Below, piece after piece: positions 1-7,820 of a stretch of 33,636 bases of DNA. The notes beneath the pieces were generated by a model. It made no database searches, was not told where the DNA came from, and saw only the letters and a program-made list of their open reading frames with translations. Position 1 is the first letter of the stretch. The number at the start of each line of letters is the position of its first letter. Origin of the DNA: a virus; the IMG/VR virus record IMGVR_UViG_3300009492_000003, positions 1 to 33,636 of that record. The stretch is one strand, 5' to 3'. The position numbers and the translations under genes were made by a program.

Positions 1-74
1 TTTTAATGATACGGCGACCACCGAGATCTACACAAGGAGTATCGTCGGCAGCGTCGGATGTGTATAAGAGACAG
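1..74 (+). other. Illumina P5/Nextera adapter (sequencing artefact)
   Basis: This is not biological sequence. Bases 5-33 match the Illumina P5 oligonucleotide, 34-41 (AAGGAGTA) are an 8-base i5 index, and 42-74 match the Nextera read-1 adapter ending in the 19-bp Tn5 mosaic end (56-74). There is one mismatch, G instead of A at position 56. Four T bases precede P5. Phage sequence therefore begins at about 75, at a tagmentation junction. Confidence 0.98.
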
Positions 75-99
75 CCCTTAAGTGAGGCTCAGAGGCTAG

Positions 100-633
100 T
101 TGCTGATTACGTTCTCAGAGCTGGCAGTTCTTAAAGGCTGCAGTCCTGCGGCGGTCAGCTATGCCGTCAAGCACGGGCGCATCTCAGACGCCGTTGTGGA
201 AAAAGACGGGAAGCGGTGGCTTGACCGGGACCTGGCGCTTGAGCTGTGGAACAAGAACACCAGGGCGACCCACAACAGCAAGGTCAGCCGGCCTGACCCT
301 GTGGAAAACAAGCCCAAGCCGGAGGATCTGCGGGAGCGGATCGACGCACTCCCTGACGATCAGATTCCAGGGCTGAACGACAGCAAGGCACGGCGCGAGC
401 ACTACTTGGCGGAGAAGGCGAAGCTGGAGGTGCAGACCATGCAGGGCGACCTGGTGCCTGCTGCTGACGTCAAGGCCGCAGCATTCAAGAAAGCCCGCAC
501 CGTCAGGGACAGCATGCTGGCCATCCCCGACCGGGTGGTCCCCACGCTGATCAGCATGACCGACACCAGGGCAGCGCATCAGTTGCTCACCGAAGAGATC
601 CGCACAGCACTGAGGAGCCTGGCTGATGGCTGA
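100..633 (+). CDS. terS: Terminase small subunit, Nu1-like
   Basis: Predicted DNA-recognition subunit of the packaging terminase, which binds the packaging site and hands DNA to the large subunit. The first 55 or so residues read as a winged helix-turn-helix (FSELAVLKGCSPAAVSYAV, then a basic wing with GKRWLDRDLALELW), typical of lambda Nu1 relatives. The rest is helical and charged. The start is TTG at 100: an in-frame TAG lies immediately before it (97-99), an AGAGG lies 4 nt upstream, and no ATG occurs in frame until the middle of the protein. It overlaps the large subunit by 8 nt. The 177-residue length fits the family. Confidence 0.85.
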   Translation: MLITFSELAVLKGCSPAAVSYAVKHGRISDAVVEKDGKRWLDRDLALELWNKNTRATHNSKVSRPDPVENKPKPEDLRERIDALPDDQIPGLNDSKARREHYLAEKAKLEVQTMQGDLVPAADVKAAAFKKARTVRDSMLAIPDRVVPTLISMTDTRAAHQLLTEEIRTALRSLADG

Positions 634-2509
634 CGCATTCGAGCTCCACGACCTGGCATTCAGTGAGGGCTTGATGCCGGCCGATCCGATGACGGTTGAC
701 CAGTGGGCCGATCGTCACCGCATCCTGTCCACCAAAGGCTCGGCGGAGCCCGGCCCGTGGCGCACCGATCGCACCCCCTACCTGCGGGAGCCGATGCAAT
801 GCCTGAGCCCCTCCAGCCCGTGGCGTCGTGTCGTGCTCATGTTCGGCAGCCAGATGGGGAAGACCGAGGTGGTGCTGAACTGGTTGGGATCGATCATCCA
901 CCTATGGCCAGCGCCGACCCTGCTGGTGCAGCCCACGCTCGATATGGCCAAGCGTCTGAACCGCCAGCGACTGGAGCCCCTGCTGCGCGAGACGCCTGTC
1001 CTGTCTGACCTGATCGCGCCCGCCAGGGCCAGGGACAGCGGCAACACCATGTTCCTGAAGGAGTTCCGTGGCGGCCTGTTTGTTCTCACCGGCGCGAACA
1101 GCGGCAGCGGCCTGCAGTCAATGCCTGCGGCCTACCTGCTGGCTGACGAGGTGTCGTCCTACCCGTTCGAGGCAGACGACAAGGGCGACCCCCTGGAGAA
1201 CGCCGAAGCCAGGACGTCGACGTTCCCCATGGGGAAGGTGCTGATCACGAGCACACCCGGCACCCGAGGGATGTGCAGGATCACCAGTGAATACGAGACT
1301 CGATCAGATCGGCGACAGCTGGCGGTCTTGATGCCCTGCTGCGGATCACTTGAAGTGCTCCGCTGGCGGGAACACATGAAGTGGGACCGGCCCGATGGTG
1401 AGGTGTTCGCGCAATGCCCGGCCTGTGGAGAACGCGTCAGCGAGCATCACAAAACCACGATGCTGGCCGGTGCCGTGTGGCAGGCGACTGCCAAGGGCGA
1501 CGGCATCACCGCAGGATTCCACCTACCCGGGTGGTACGCCCCGGCCGGCTGGACCAGCTGGGCGCAGATCCGCGATGAGTTCCTGCGCGCCAAGGTCGAC
1601 CCCCTGCTGCTCAAGGGCTGGGTGAACAAACGCGCAGCCGAGGCATGGGAGGATGAGGCTGTCGCTGTGATCAACGCCGAGGGCTTGATGGCCAGGGCAC
1701 AGTCTGAGACGTTCTCGAGTGGCACCTGCCCCGAGGGCGTCGTCCTGCTGCTAATGGCCGTTGACACTCAGGACACCTGGCTGGAGACCACCGTCTGGGG
1801 CTTTGGCCGTGGGGAGGAGATGTGGCGGATCTGGCATCAGAAGGTGGAGGGCAGCCCGGCAGAGGCTGACGTCTGGGAACAGATCGACAGCATCAGGCAC
1901 ACGGAATGGCCGATGGAGGGCGGCGGCACGTTGACGGTCCGGCATTGTGGCGTTGACACCGGGGGCCACTTCACGCAGGAGGCCTATGAATACTGCAGAC
2001 AGCGCTCCAGAGAGGGCGTCGTGGCCCTGAAGGGCAGCAAGAACAAGGCAGCGCCAGCTCTCGGCAAGGGATCCAAGGTGGACGTCAACGCCAGAGGGCA
2101 GACGATCAAGAAAGGCCTGACGCTGTATCAGGTGGGAGGCGACACCCTGAAGCGCACGATCTATGCGCGACTCAAGCGCGACTCCCCCGGCCCTGGAGCA
2201 ATCCACCTGCCGAACGACGTAACCGAGGAGTACCTGCAGGGCCTGACCTGTGAGCGACTGGTGCCGAAGATGGTCAAAGGGTTTCAGGTGCTCGGTTGGG
2301 AGAACCCCTCGGGCGCCAGAAACGAACCGCTCGATCTCACCGTCTACAGCCTGGCGATCCTGGAGCTGGTCAAGCGCAGATACAACCGCGCGAGTCTTTG
2401 GTCGCAGTTGGAGGCGGCAGCAGAGGAGCGCAAGGCCGGACAAGCCAAGCCCAAGCCAAAACGGCGCAGATCAGAGCCCAGTGGGCCGGGATTTGTCACC
2501 GGGTGGTAA
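626..2509 (+). CDS. terL: Terminase large subunit, GpA family
   Basis: ATP-driven packaging motor and nuclease of the lambda gpA type, acting at the procapsid portal. Walker A is at about residues 73-80 (FGSQMGKT), Walker B at 171-175 (LLADE), and a coupling motif STPGT at about 209-213. A CPAC pair after residue 255 and an upstream CC pair could form a zinc site. The C-terminal half carries the nuclease-type domain and ends in a lysine/arginine-rich tail. Length 627 is normal for the family. A GpA-type enzyme with a Nu1-type partner implies cos-site packaging with defined ends, rather than headful packaging. Confidence 0.95.
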   Translation: MADAFELHDLAFSEGLMPADPMTVDQWADRHRILSTKGSAEPGPWRTDRTPYLREPMQCLSPSSPWRRVVLMFGSQMGKTEVVLNWLGSIIHLWPAPTLLVQPTLDMAKRLNRQRLEPLLRETPVLSDLIAPARARDSGNTMFLKEFRGGLFVLTGANSGSGLQSMPAAYLLADEVSSYPFEADDKGDPLENAEARTSTFPMGKVLITSTPGTRGMCRITSEYETRSDRRQLAVLMPCCGSLEVLRWREHMKWDRPDGEVFAQCPACGERVSEHHKTTMLAGAVWQATAKGDGITAGFHLPGWYAPAGWTSWAQIRDEFLRAKVDPLLLKGWVNKRAAEAWEDEAVAVINAEGLMARAQSETFSSGTCPEGVVLLLMAVDTQDTWLETTVWGFGRGEEMWRIWHQKVEGSPAEADVWEQIDSIRHTEWPMEGGGTLTVRHCGVDTGGHFTQEAYEYCRQRSREGVVALKGSKNKAAPALGKGSKVDVNARGQTIKKGLTLYQVGGDTLKRTIYARLKRDSPGPGAIHLPNDVTEEYLQGLTCERLVPKMVKGFQVLGWENPSGARNEPLDLTVYSLAILELVKRRYNRASLWSQLEAAAEERKAGQAKPKPKRRRSEPSGPGFVTGW

Positions 2510-2519
2510 TGGCTATCAT
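2493..2519 (+). promoter_or_regulatory. Possible sigma70-type promoter
   Basis: TTGTCA (2493-2498), a 15-nt spacer, and TATCAT (2514-2519) sit at the 3' end of the terminase gene. The spacer is shorter than the usual 17 nt, so this is weak. It would drive the head genes from 2540 onward. Confidence 0.25.
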
Positions 2520-2539
2520 CCGGCCATGGAGGTGTGCTC

Positions 2540-3106
2540 GTGACTGTTCCCGCTTCAATCGTTGCCGGCAGCACCGTGACGTGGATCGAGCCACCTGCGC
2601 TTGTCACCGACTCCCCGGCCACGTCGGACGCCTGGACCCTGCAGGTTTCCTTCCGCACGAACACAGCAGGCGAGGGCGCGACTGTTGCCGGATCTGCTCG
2701 ATCTGATGGCGGCTGGGACGTTGCCCTGTCAGCCACCACCACGGAATCCTGGGATGCTGGGACCTGGTATTGGCAGAAGCGAATCACAAGCGGCGCCGTG
2801 GTGGTGGTCACCGGCAGCGGAACCACGGAGGTGCTGCCGTCCCTGTCATTCACCGGCGACCCCACAGCATTTGATGGCCGCAGCCAAGCAGAGCAAGACC
2901 TCGACGCGGTTCAGGCTGCCATCAGGGCGATCGTCAGCAAGGGCGCGAAGCAATACTCGATCGGGAACCGCAGTTACACCAGCAACGACCTAGGCCTGCT
3001 GATGCAGCGCGAAGCGCAGCTCAAGGCGATCGTCGCCCGTGAACGAGCAGCAGAGAAGATCGCGCAGGGCCTGGGTGATCCCCGCAACGTCTTTGTGAGG
3101 TTCTGA
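2540..3106 (+). CDS. Head-tail joining protein, gpW-like C-terminus with beta-rich N-terminal extension
   Basis: Sits between terminase and portal, the position of lambda gpW. The last 65 or so residues (QYSIGNRSYTSNDLGLLM, then a charged helix with arginines, ending GDPRNVFVRF) resemble the gpW/head-tail adaptor family, which stabilises the filled head before tail joining. The first 105 or so residues are threonine/serine/valine-rich and look like an immunoglobulin-like beta-sandwich, which lambda gpW (68 aa) lacks. The start is GTG at 2540, because GGAGGTG at 2528-2534 is well spaced for it; a GTG at 2534 would overlap that site. The stop overlaps the portal ATG (TGATG). Function comes from position and the C-terminal pattern only. 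Confidence 0.6.
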   Translation: MTVPASIVAGSTVTWIEPPALVTDSPATSDAWTLQVSFRTNTAGEGATVAGSARSDGGWDVALSATTTESWDAGTWYWQKRITSGAVVVVTGSGTTEVLPSLSFTGDPTAFDGRSQAEQDLDAVQAAIRAIVSKGAKQYSIGNRSYTSNDLGLLMQREAQLKAIVARERAAEKIAQGLGDPRNVFVRF

Positions 3107-4596
3107 TGGCCAGGAAAGCCGCATCCATGCCGGAGGCGCACACCCCGAAGCGCAGGCGAGCCTATGAGGGCGCACTGCAGTCCCGGCTGACTGCCAACTG
3201 GATCACCAGCAGCACCAGCGCAGACGCTGAGATTGACGGCAGCCTGGTACGGCTGCGGAACCGCTCACGGCAGCTTGTCCGTGATTCCCCCTACGCCCGC
3301 CAAGCCATCCGCGCGATCGGCGCGAACGTCGTCGGGCGCGGTATCAGGATGCAGGGCCGTGTGCGGATGCAGCGCGGCAACCGGCTGAACGAGCCGATCA
3401 ACCGCCGCATCGAGGCAGCCTGGCAGACCTGGTGCAGGGCTGACCGCTGCCACGTCGCTGGCCGGCTGAGCATGGCCGAGATCCTGCGGCTGGCGATCAT
3501 GGCCGTTGCCGAATCCGGCGAGGTGTTCCTGCGGATCATTCCCGAACCGTTCGGGCGCAGCCGGATCCCCCTCGGCATCGAGATCATCGAGTCGGATTAC
3601 TGCGACGAGGGCAAGAGCTACGGCAAGGATGCCAACGGGAATCAGTGGCGCATGGGCGTCCAGGTCAACCGCTGGGGCCGGCCGATCAAATACGCCTTCC
3701 GCACAACGCACCCGGGCGACATTGCCAACGCTCGCGGCGGCGAAGTGATCGAGGTGCCTGCCGATCAGATCATCCATTTGTTCATCCCTGAGCGACCCGG
3801 CCAGACCCGTGGCGCTCCATGGGTGGCCAGCGCAATCAAGCGACTCCACCACCTGGACGGCTACGAGGAGGCCGAGGTGGTCAGGGCCAGGGCCAACAGC
3901 AGCCTTATGGGCTTCATCCAGTCACCCGAGGGCGAGCTCCAGGGCGATGAGGTGCTGGACGGCGACCAGGTGACTAGGTTCGAGCCTGGAGTCTTCAAAT
4001 ATCTGGCGCCCGGGGAAACCGTCAACGTTCCCCAGCTCGACGCCCCTGATGGGCAGTTCGAGCCATTTCTGCGTGGGATGCTCCGCTCCGTGGCCGCTGC
4101 GATCGGCTGTTCCTACGAGCTGATTTCAAAGGACTTCAGTCAAAGCAACTACAGCAGCAGCCGGCTGAGCCTGCTGGAGGACCGCGAGCAGTGGCGCATT
4201 CTCCAGGACTTCATGATCGAGCACCTACTGCAGCCGATCTATGAGCGTTGGCTGGCCGCTGCTGTTGGCGCTGGCCAGCTGCGGCTGCCCGACTATGAGG
4301 CCATGCCGGAGCGCTACGAGGCCGTTCAGTGGTATCCGCGCGGATGGGCATGGGTGGATCCGCAGAAGGAAGTGCAGGCCTACCGCGATGCCGTCAGGGC
4401 TGGCTTCAAGACGCAGGCGCAGATCGTCGCTGAGAGCGGTGGTGACATCGAGGATCTGCTGATCGCCCGCGCCAATGAGGTCGACAGGGCCGAACAGCTG
4501 GGCCTGCAGTTCGACACCAACCCGGCCGACGATCAGCAGGGCGGCGCACCAGACGCCACACCAGAGCAGCAACCTGACCCGACCACTGAGGACTGA
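3106..4596 (+). CDS. Portal protein, lambda gpB family
   Basis: Forms the dodecameric portal at one capsid vertex, through which DNA is packaged and ejected. The 496 residues follow the lambda-type portal layout: a basic N-terminus, an early segment with RDSPYARQAIRAIGANVVGRG, then DEVLDG...FEPGVFKYLAPGE, and the conserved SYELISKDFSQSNYSSSR region near residue 340, where family members carry a similar N/S-Y-S-S motif. The C-terminus is disordered and rich in Q, D and P. It overlaps the next gene by 1 nt (TGATG), which suggests translational coupling. Confidence 0.93.
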   Translation: MARKAASMPEAHTPKRRRAYEGALQSRLTANWITSSTSADAEIDGSLVRLRNRSRQLVRDSPYARQAIRAIGANVVGRGIRMQGRVRMQRGNRLNEPINRRIEAAWQTWCRADRCHVAGRLSMAEILRLAIMAVAESGEVFLRIIPEPFGRSRIPLGIEIIESDYCDEGKSYGKDANGNQWRMGVQVNRWGRPIKYAFRTTHPGDIANARGGEVIEVPADQIIHLFIPERPGQTRGAPWVASAIKRLHHLDGYEEAEVVRARANSSLMGFIQSPEGELQGDEVLDGDQVTRFEPGVFKYLAPGETVNVPQLDAPDGQFEPFLRGMLRSVAAAIGCSYELISKDFSQSNYSSSRLSLLEDREQWRILQDFMIEHLLQPIYERWLAAAVGAGQLRLPDYEAMPERYEAVQWYPRGWAWVDPQKEVQAYRDAVRAGFKTQAQIVAESGGDIEDLLIARANEVDRAEQLGLQFDTNPADDQQGGAPDATPEQQPDPTTED

Positions 4597-6878
4597 TGGC
4601 CAACGTCAACGGCACCGAGATCAACCTGATGCCCACCGAGGGCATGAAGGCAGAAGCACGGCGCTATCGCGCGTGGAAGGAAGACGGCGAAGCTGGCGGC
4701 ACCGACGTGGCATCCCGCAGGGCCAGCCAGATTCTCTCCGGCGATGAGCTCAGCCCCGACACGGTGATCACCATGGCGGCCTGGTTCGCCAGGCATGAGG
4801 TGGACAAGCAAGGCGAAGGCTTCAGCCCAGACGAGGACGGTTACCCCTCACCCGGTCGAGTCGCGTGGGCAGCCTGGGGCGGTGATGCTGGCCAGACCTG
4901 GAGCACCGCCAAAGGCGAGAGCATAAAGAAGGCGCGAGGCGAGCGCAGCGCAGAGAGCACTGAACCCCCAGCGGATAGCATGGCAGCAAAGGGTATCCCT
5001 TCGACGATGGATCTACGCGACCTCAACTCCCAGCCCCTCTACCGCTCGGCGGTGGTGGCTGAGGTTGCGCGTGCTGATGAGGATCCCGAGGTGGTGGAAT
5101 TCACATTCAGCAGCGAGCAGCCGGTTGAGAGGTACTTTGGGATGGAGGTGCTCAGCCACGACCCCGAGGCCATGAACATGAGCCGCCTGAACAGTGGGGC
5201 GGCGCCATGGCTGTGGAATCACAATGCTGAAGTCGTGCTAGGCGTCGTTGAGCGTGCCTGGATGGGTGACGATCGCCGCGGCCGTGTCCGCACCCGCTGG
5301 TCACCGAACACCAAGATCGAAGGAAGCGAAGAGTACAAGCGCCGCCAGGACTGGGAGAGCGGAACGATCAGGAACGTGAGCTTCATGTATTCGATCGACG
5401 CACCGCTCGACACCACCAGCCGGGAAGGCATGGCACTGGTGACAGCCTTCACCCCGATGGAAGTCAGCGCCGTGTCAATCCCAGCCGACCACACGGTCGG
5501 CCAAGGCCGCAAGGCCACCAGCAGCTCGGGTCCGCCCGGCGCTGCAGCGGCCACGGTCGCACCCTTGACCCACAACAACAGCAACCACATGGACCCCTCC
5601 ACCATCGACATGGAGGCAGTGCGGGCTCAGGCTGCGGCCGATGAGCGCACCCGCGTTGCCTCTATTACTTCCCTCTGCCGTGAGCACAAGGCAGACGACC
5701 TGGCCCAGGGCCTGATCGAATCCGGTGCCTCTGAAGCTGACGCTATGCGCTCGGTTCTGGCCGAGATTGCCAAGCGTCCCCCTGCCCAGCTTGCAACCCC
5801 TGCGGCTCCTGCCCGTTCTGCTCAGCCCATCGCCTCCGGTGGCGGTTCTGCTGACATCGGCCTGACCGAGAAAGAAGCTCGCAGCTTCAGCTTCGTGAAG
5901 GCGATCCGGGCGCAGATGATGCCCAACGATCGCGCTGCCTACGAGGCTGCCGCTTTCGAGCGCGAAGTCTCCGATGCCACCGCTCAGCGCATGGGCGTGA
6001 CCCCTCGCGGCATCCTGGCCCCCAACGACGTACTGAGCCGCGACCTGACCGTCAGCAACGCCTCCAGCGCTGGCGATCTGGTGTTCACCGATGCTCGCCC
6101 CGGTAGCTTCATCGAGCTGCTGCGCAACCGCCTGGCGTTGAGCACCCTCGGCGTGACCATGCTCACCGGCCTGCAAGGCCCCGTGGCGATCCCCCGCCAG
6201 ACCGGCGCCGCGACTGCCTACTGGGTGGCTGAAGGCGGTGACCCCACCGAATCCGAGCCCACCGTTGATCAGGTGAGCCTGGTGGCCAAGACCCTCGGCG
6301 CTTTCACCGAGTTCTCCCGCCGCCTGATGCTGCAGAGCTCCATCGACGTGGAGCAGATGGTCCGCACCGAGCTGGCCACTGTGATCGCCCTGGAGATCGA
6401 CCGCGCTGCACTGTATGGCCTGGGCTCCAGCAGCCAGCCTGAGGGCCTGAAGCTGGTCACCGGCATCAACACCGAGGACTTCAACGCCGACAACCCGACC
6501 TATGCCGAACTGGTGAGCATGGAGTCGAAGATTGCCGCTGACAACGCCGACATCGGCGCGATGTCCTACCTGACCAACAGCACCATCTACGGCGGCTTCA
6601 AGACCACCGAGAAAGCGGCCAGCACCGCTCAGTTCGTGCTTGAGCCCGGCGGCACCGTCAACGGCTACAACACCGTGCGCTCCAACCAGGTGGCCACTGG
6701 TGATGTGTTCTTCGGAGTGTGGAGCCAGATGATCATGGGCATGTGGGGCGCTCTGGACATCCAGGTGAACCCCTACGCCAACGACAAGAGCGGCGGCGTG
6801 CGCGTCACTGCACTGCAGGATGTTGACGTGGCTGTGCGTCACCCCGAGGCCTTCTGCCGCGGCAACAACACCCTCTGA
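4596..6878 (+). CDS. Prohead protease-major capsid protein fusion (HK97 type)
   Basis: One 760-residue frame holds what are usually separate genes. Residues 1-115 form an extra domain (ITMAAWFARHEVDK, then GRVAWAAWGGDAG). Residues 145-305 look like a U35-family HK97 prohead protease, with candidate catalytic His209 (WLWNH), Ser262 (RNVSFMYS) and Glu289 (MEVSAVSIPAD). Residues 335-415 are alanine-rich and helical, like the scaffold/delta region removed during maturation. Residues 420-760 read as an HK97-fold capsid subunit (AIPRQTGAATAYWVAEGG, TLGAFTEFSRRLM). I see no stop, restart or slippery site between the parts. The shell would be released by self-cleavage after assembly; that is inference. 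Confidence 0.92.
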   Translation: MANVNGTEINLMPTEGMKAEARRYRAWKEDGEAGGTDVASRRASQILSGDELSPDTVITMAAWFARHEVDKQGEGFSPDEDGYPSPGRVAWAAWGGDAGQTWSTAKGESIKKARGERSAESTEPPADSMAAKGIPSTMDLRDLNSQPLYRSAVVAEVARADEDPEVVEFTFSSEQPVERYFGMEVLSHDPEAMNMSRLNSGAAPWLWNHNAEVVLGVVERAWMGDDRRGRVRTRWSPNTKIEGSEEYKRRQDWESGTIRNVSFMYSIDAPLDTTSREGMALVTAFTPMEVSAVSIPADHTVGQGRKATSSSGPPGAAAATVAPLTHNNSNHMDPSTIDMEAVRAQAAADERTRVASITSLCREHKADDLAQGLIESGASEADAMRSVLAEIAKRPPAQLATPAAPARSAQPIASGGGSADIGLTEKEARSFSFVKAIRAQMMPNDRAAYEAAAFEREVSDATAQRMGVTPRGILAPNDVLSRDLTVSNASSAGDLVFTDARPGSFIELLRNRLALSTLGVTMLTGLQGPVAIPRQTGAATAYWVAEGGDPTESEPTVDQVSLVAKTLGAFTEFSRRLMLQSSIDVEQMVRTELATVIALEIDRAALYGLGSSSQPEGLKLVTGINTEDFNADNPTYAELVSMESKIAADNADIGAMSYLTNSTIYGGFKTTEKAASTAQFVLEPGGTVNGYNTVRSNQVATGDVFFGVWSQMIMGMWGALDIQVNPYANDKSGGVRVTALQDVDVAVRHPEAFCRGNNTL

Positions 6879-6884
6879 TGATCC

Positions 6885-7106
6885 ATGAGGCTTGAGATCC
6901 TACGCCAGACCTCCATCGCCGGCCAGCCCGCAAGGGTTGGCGACGTGGTGGAGGTGGACGGCCGCGACGCCCGGCTGCTGATTGGCAGCGGCAAGGCGAA
7001 GCCGGCCCCGGCAGCAGTCCCAGAGGTGCAGCCGCTGGCGGAGGATCCCGAGCCGATCAAACGCAAACCACGAACCCGTCGCTCCAAGATCCATGGCACT
7101 CCATGA
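6885..7106 (+). CDS. Small head-region protein (gpFI-like position)
   Basis: A 73-residue protein directly after the capsid gene. Residues 1-40 (QPARVGDVVEVDGRDARLLI) match a short beta-barrel-like pattern common in small phage proteins beside capsid genes, possibly the DUF7210 type. The tail is proline-rich, then basic (KRKPRTRRSK). The position matches lambda FI, a packaging accessory, but the sequence does not prove that role. Its end overlaps the next gene by 14 nt. Confidence 0.65.
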   Translation: MRLEILRQTSIAGQPARVGDVVEVDGRDARLLIGSGKAKPAPAAVPEVQPLAEDPEPIKRKPRTRRSKIHGTP

Positions 7107-7470
7107 GCTCACGCTCGACAAGCTCGAGCACTTCACCCTCCTGGCCACCACGACTATCACCGCCACTGGCGATCAGACCGGCGTCGACCTGGCCGGCTAC
7201 GAGGGCGATGTCCAGATCATCCTGTCTGGCACCGCTGCAGGCGCCGCCGCAGACCTGACCTTCCGCATTGAAGAGTCTGCCGACGACTCGACCTACACCG
7301 CAGCCACCGGCGGCACCTTCACCGCGATCGGCAACGCTGCTTACAAGGAGGTGATCACCCTGAACAGCAACGACCTCAAGCGCTACATCCGCCTGAGCTG
7401 CACTGCTGAGACTGGCACCGCCAGCTCTGCCGTGACCTGCTTCGGCTTTGGCCTCAAGAAGTACGGCTGA
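7093..7470 (+). CDS. Putative virion structural protein (head decoration or connector region)
   Basis: 125 residues starting at ATG 7093 (MALHELTLDKLEHF). A longer reading of this frame from 6982 would run through the gene before it in another frame and is rejected. The protein is rich in T, A, D and G, with alternating beta-strand patterns (GVDLAGYEGDVQIILSG, ADLTFRIEESADDSTY) and no membrane segment or enzyme motif. Its place between capsid and head-tail stopper suggests a capsid decoration or connector protein. I do not recognise a defined family. Confidence 0.65.
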   Translation: MALHELTLDKLEHFTLLATTTITATGDQTGVDLAGYEGDVQIILSGTAAGAAADLTFRIEESADDSTYTAATGGTFTAIGNAAYKEVITLNSNDLKRYIRLSCTAETGTASSAVTCFGFGLKKYG

Positions 7471-7820
7471 TGTTCACGGAAGACCTCTCGATCTTCCTTG
7501 ACGACTTTGGCGTCAGCTGCACGGCTGGCGCCATTACTGCATTGGGCATTCTCGACATGCCGGGCGAGACGGTCGCCGGCGGCATGGTCGTCACCACGGA
7601 GTACATGCTGACCGCGAAGGCGTCTGACTTTGGCGACCTGCTTTACGGCGATAGCATCACAGTGAACGGTGCCAACTACCAAGTGCGCGAGACGTTACTC
7701 CTGGACGACGGCAAGTTCTGCCAGATCGCGCTGTCGCTGATCGCAGCGGTGACACTGATCACCACGCTGTCAGGCCTGAGCATCACAACCCTGTCAGGCA
7801 TATCGCTGCGAACGCAATGA
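7470..7820 (+). CDS. Head-tail stopper/attachment protein, gpFII-like
   Basis: Likely plugs the portal and gives the tail its docking surface. The N-terminus MFTEDLSIFLDDFGV and the later GDSITVNGANYQVRETLLLDDG match the pattern of the phage head-tail attachment (FII-like) family, and 116 aa is its usual length. The C-terminus is odd: a tandem ITTLSGLS / ITTLSGIS repeat after the expected domain end. The start ATG overlaps the previous stop (TGATG). Confidence 0.7.
   Translation: MFTEDLSIFLDDFGVSCTAGAITALGILDMPGETVAGGMVVTTEYMLTAKASDFGDLLYGDSITVNGANYQVRETLLLDDGKFCQIALSLIAAVTLITTLSGLSITTLSGISLRTQ

Noticed and set aside
5475-6842. 455-codon open frame antisense to the capsid gene, and other long minus-strand frames at 1751-2443 and 13406-14332
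   Set aside because: They are shadows created by high GC3 of real plus-strand genes: low-complexity His/Gly/Ala/Arg composition, no ribosome site, no recognisable domain.
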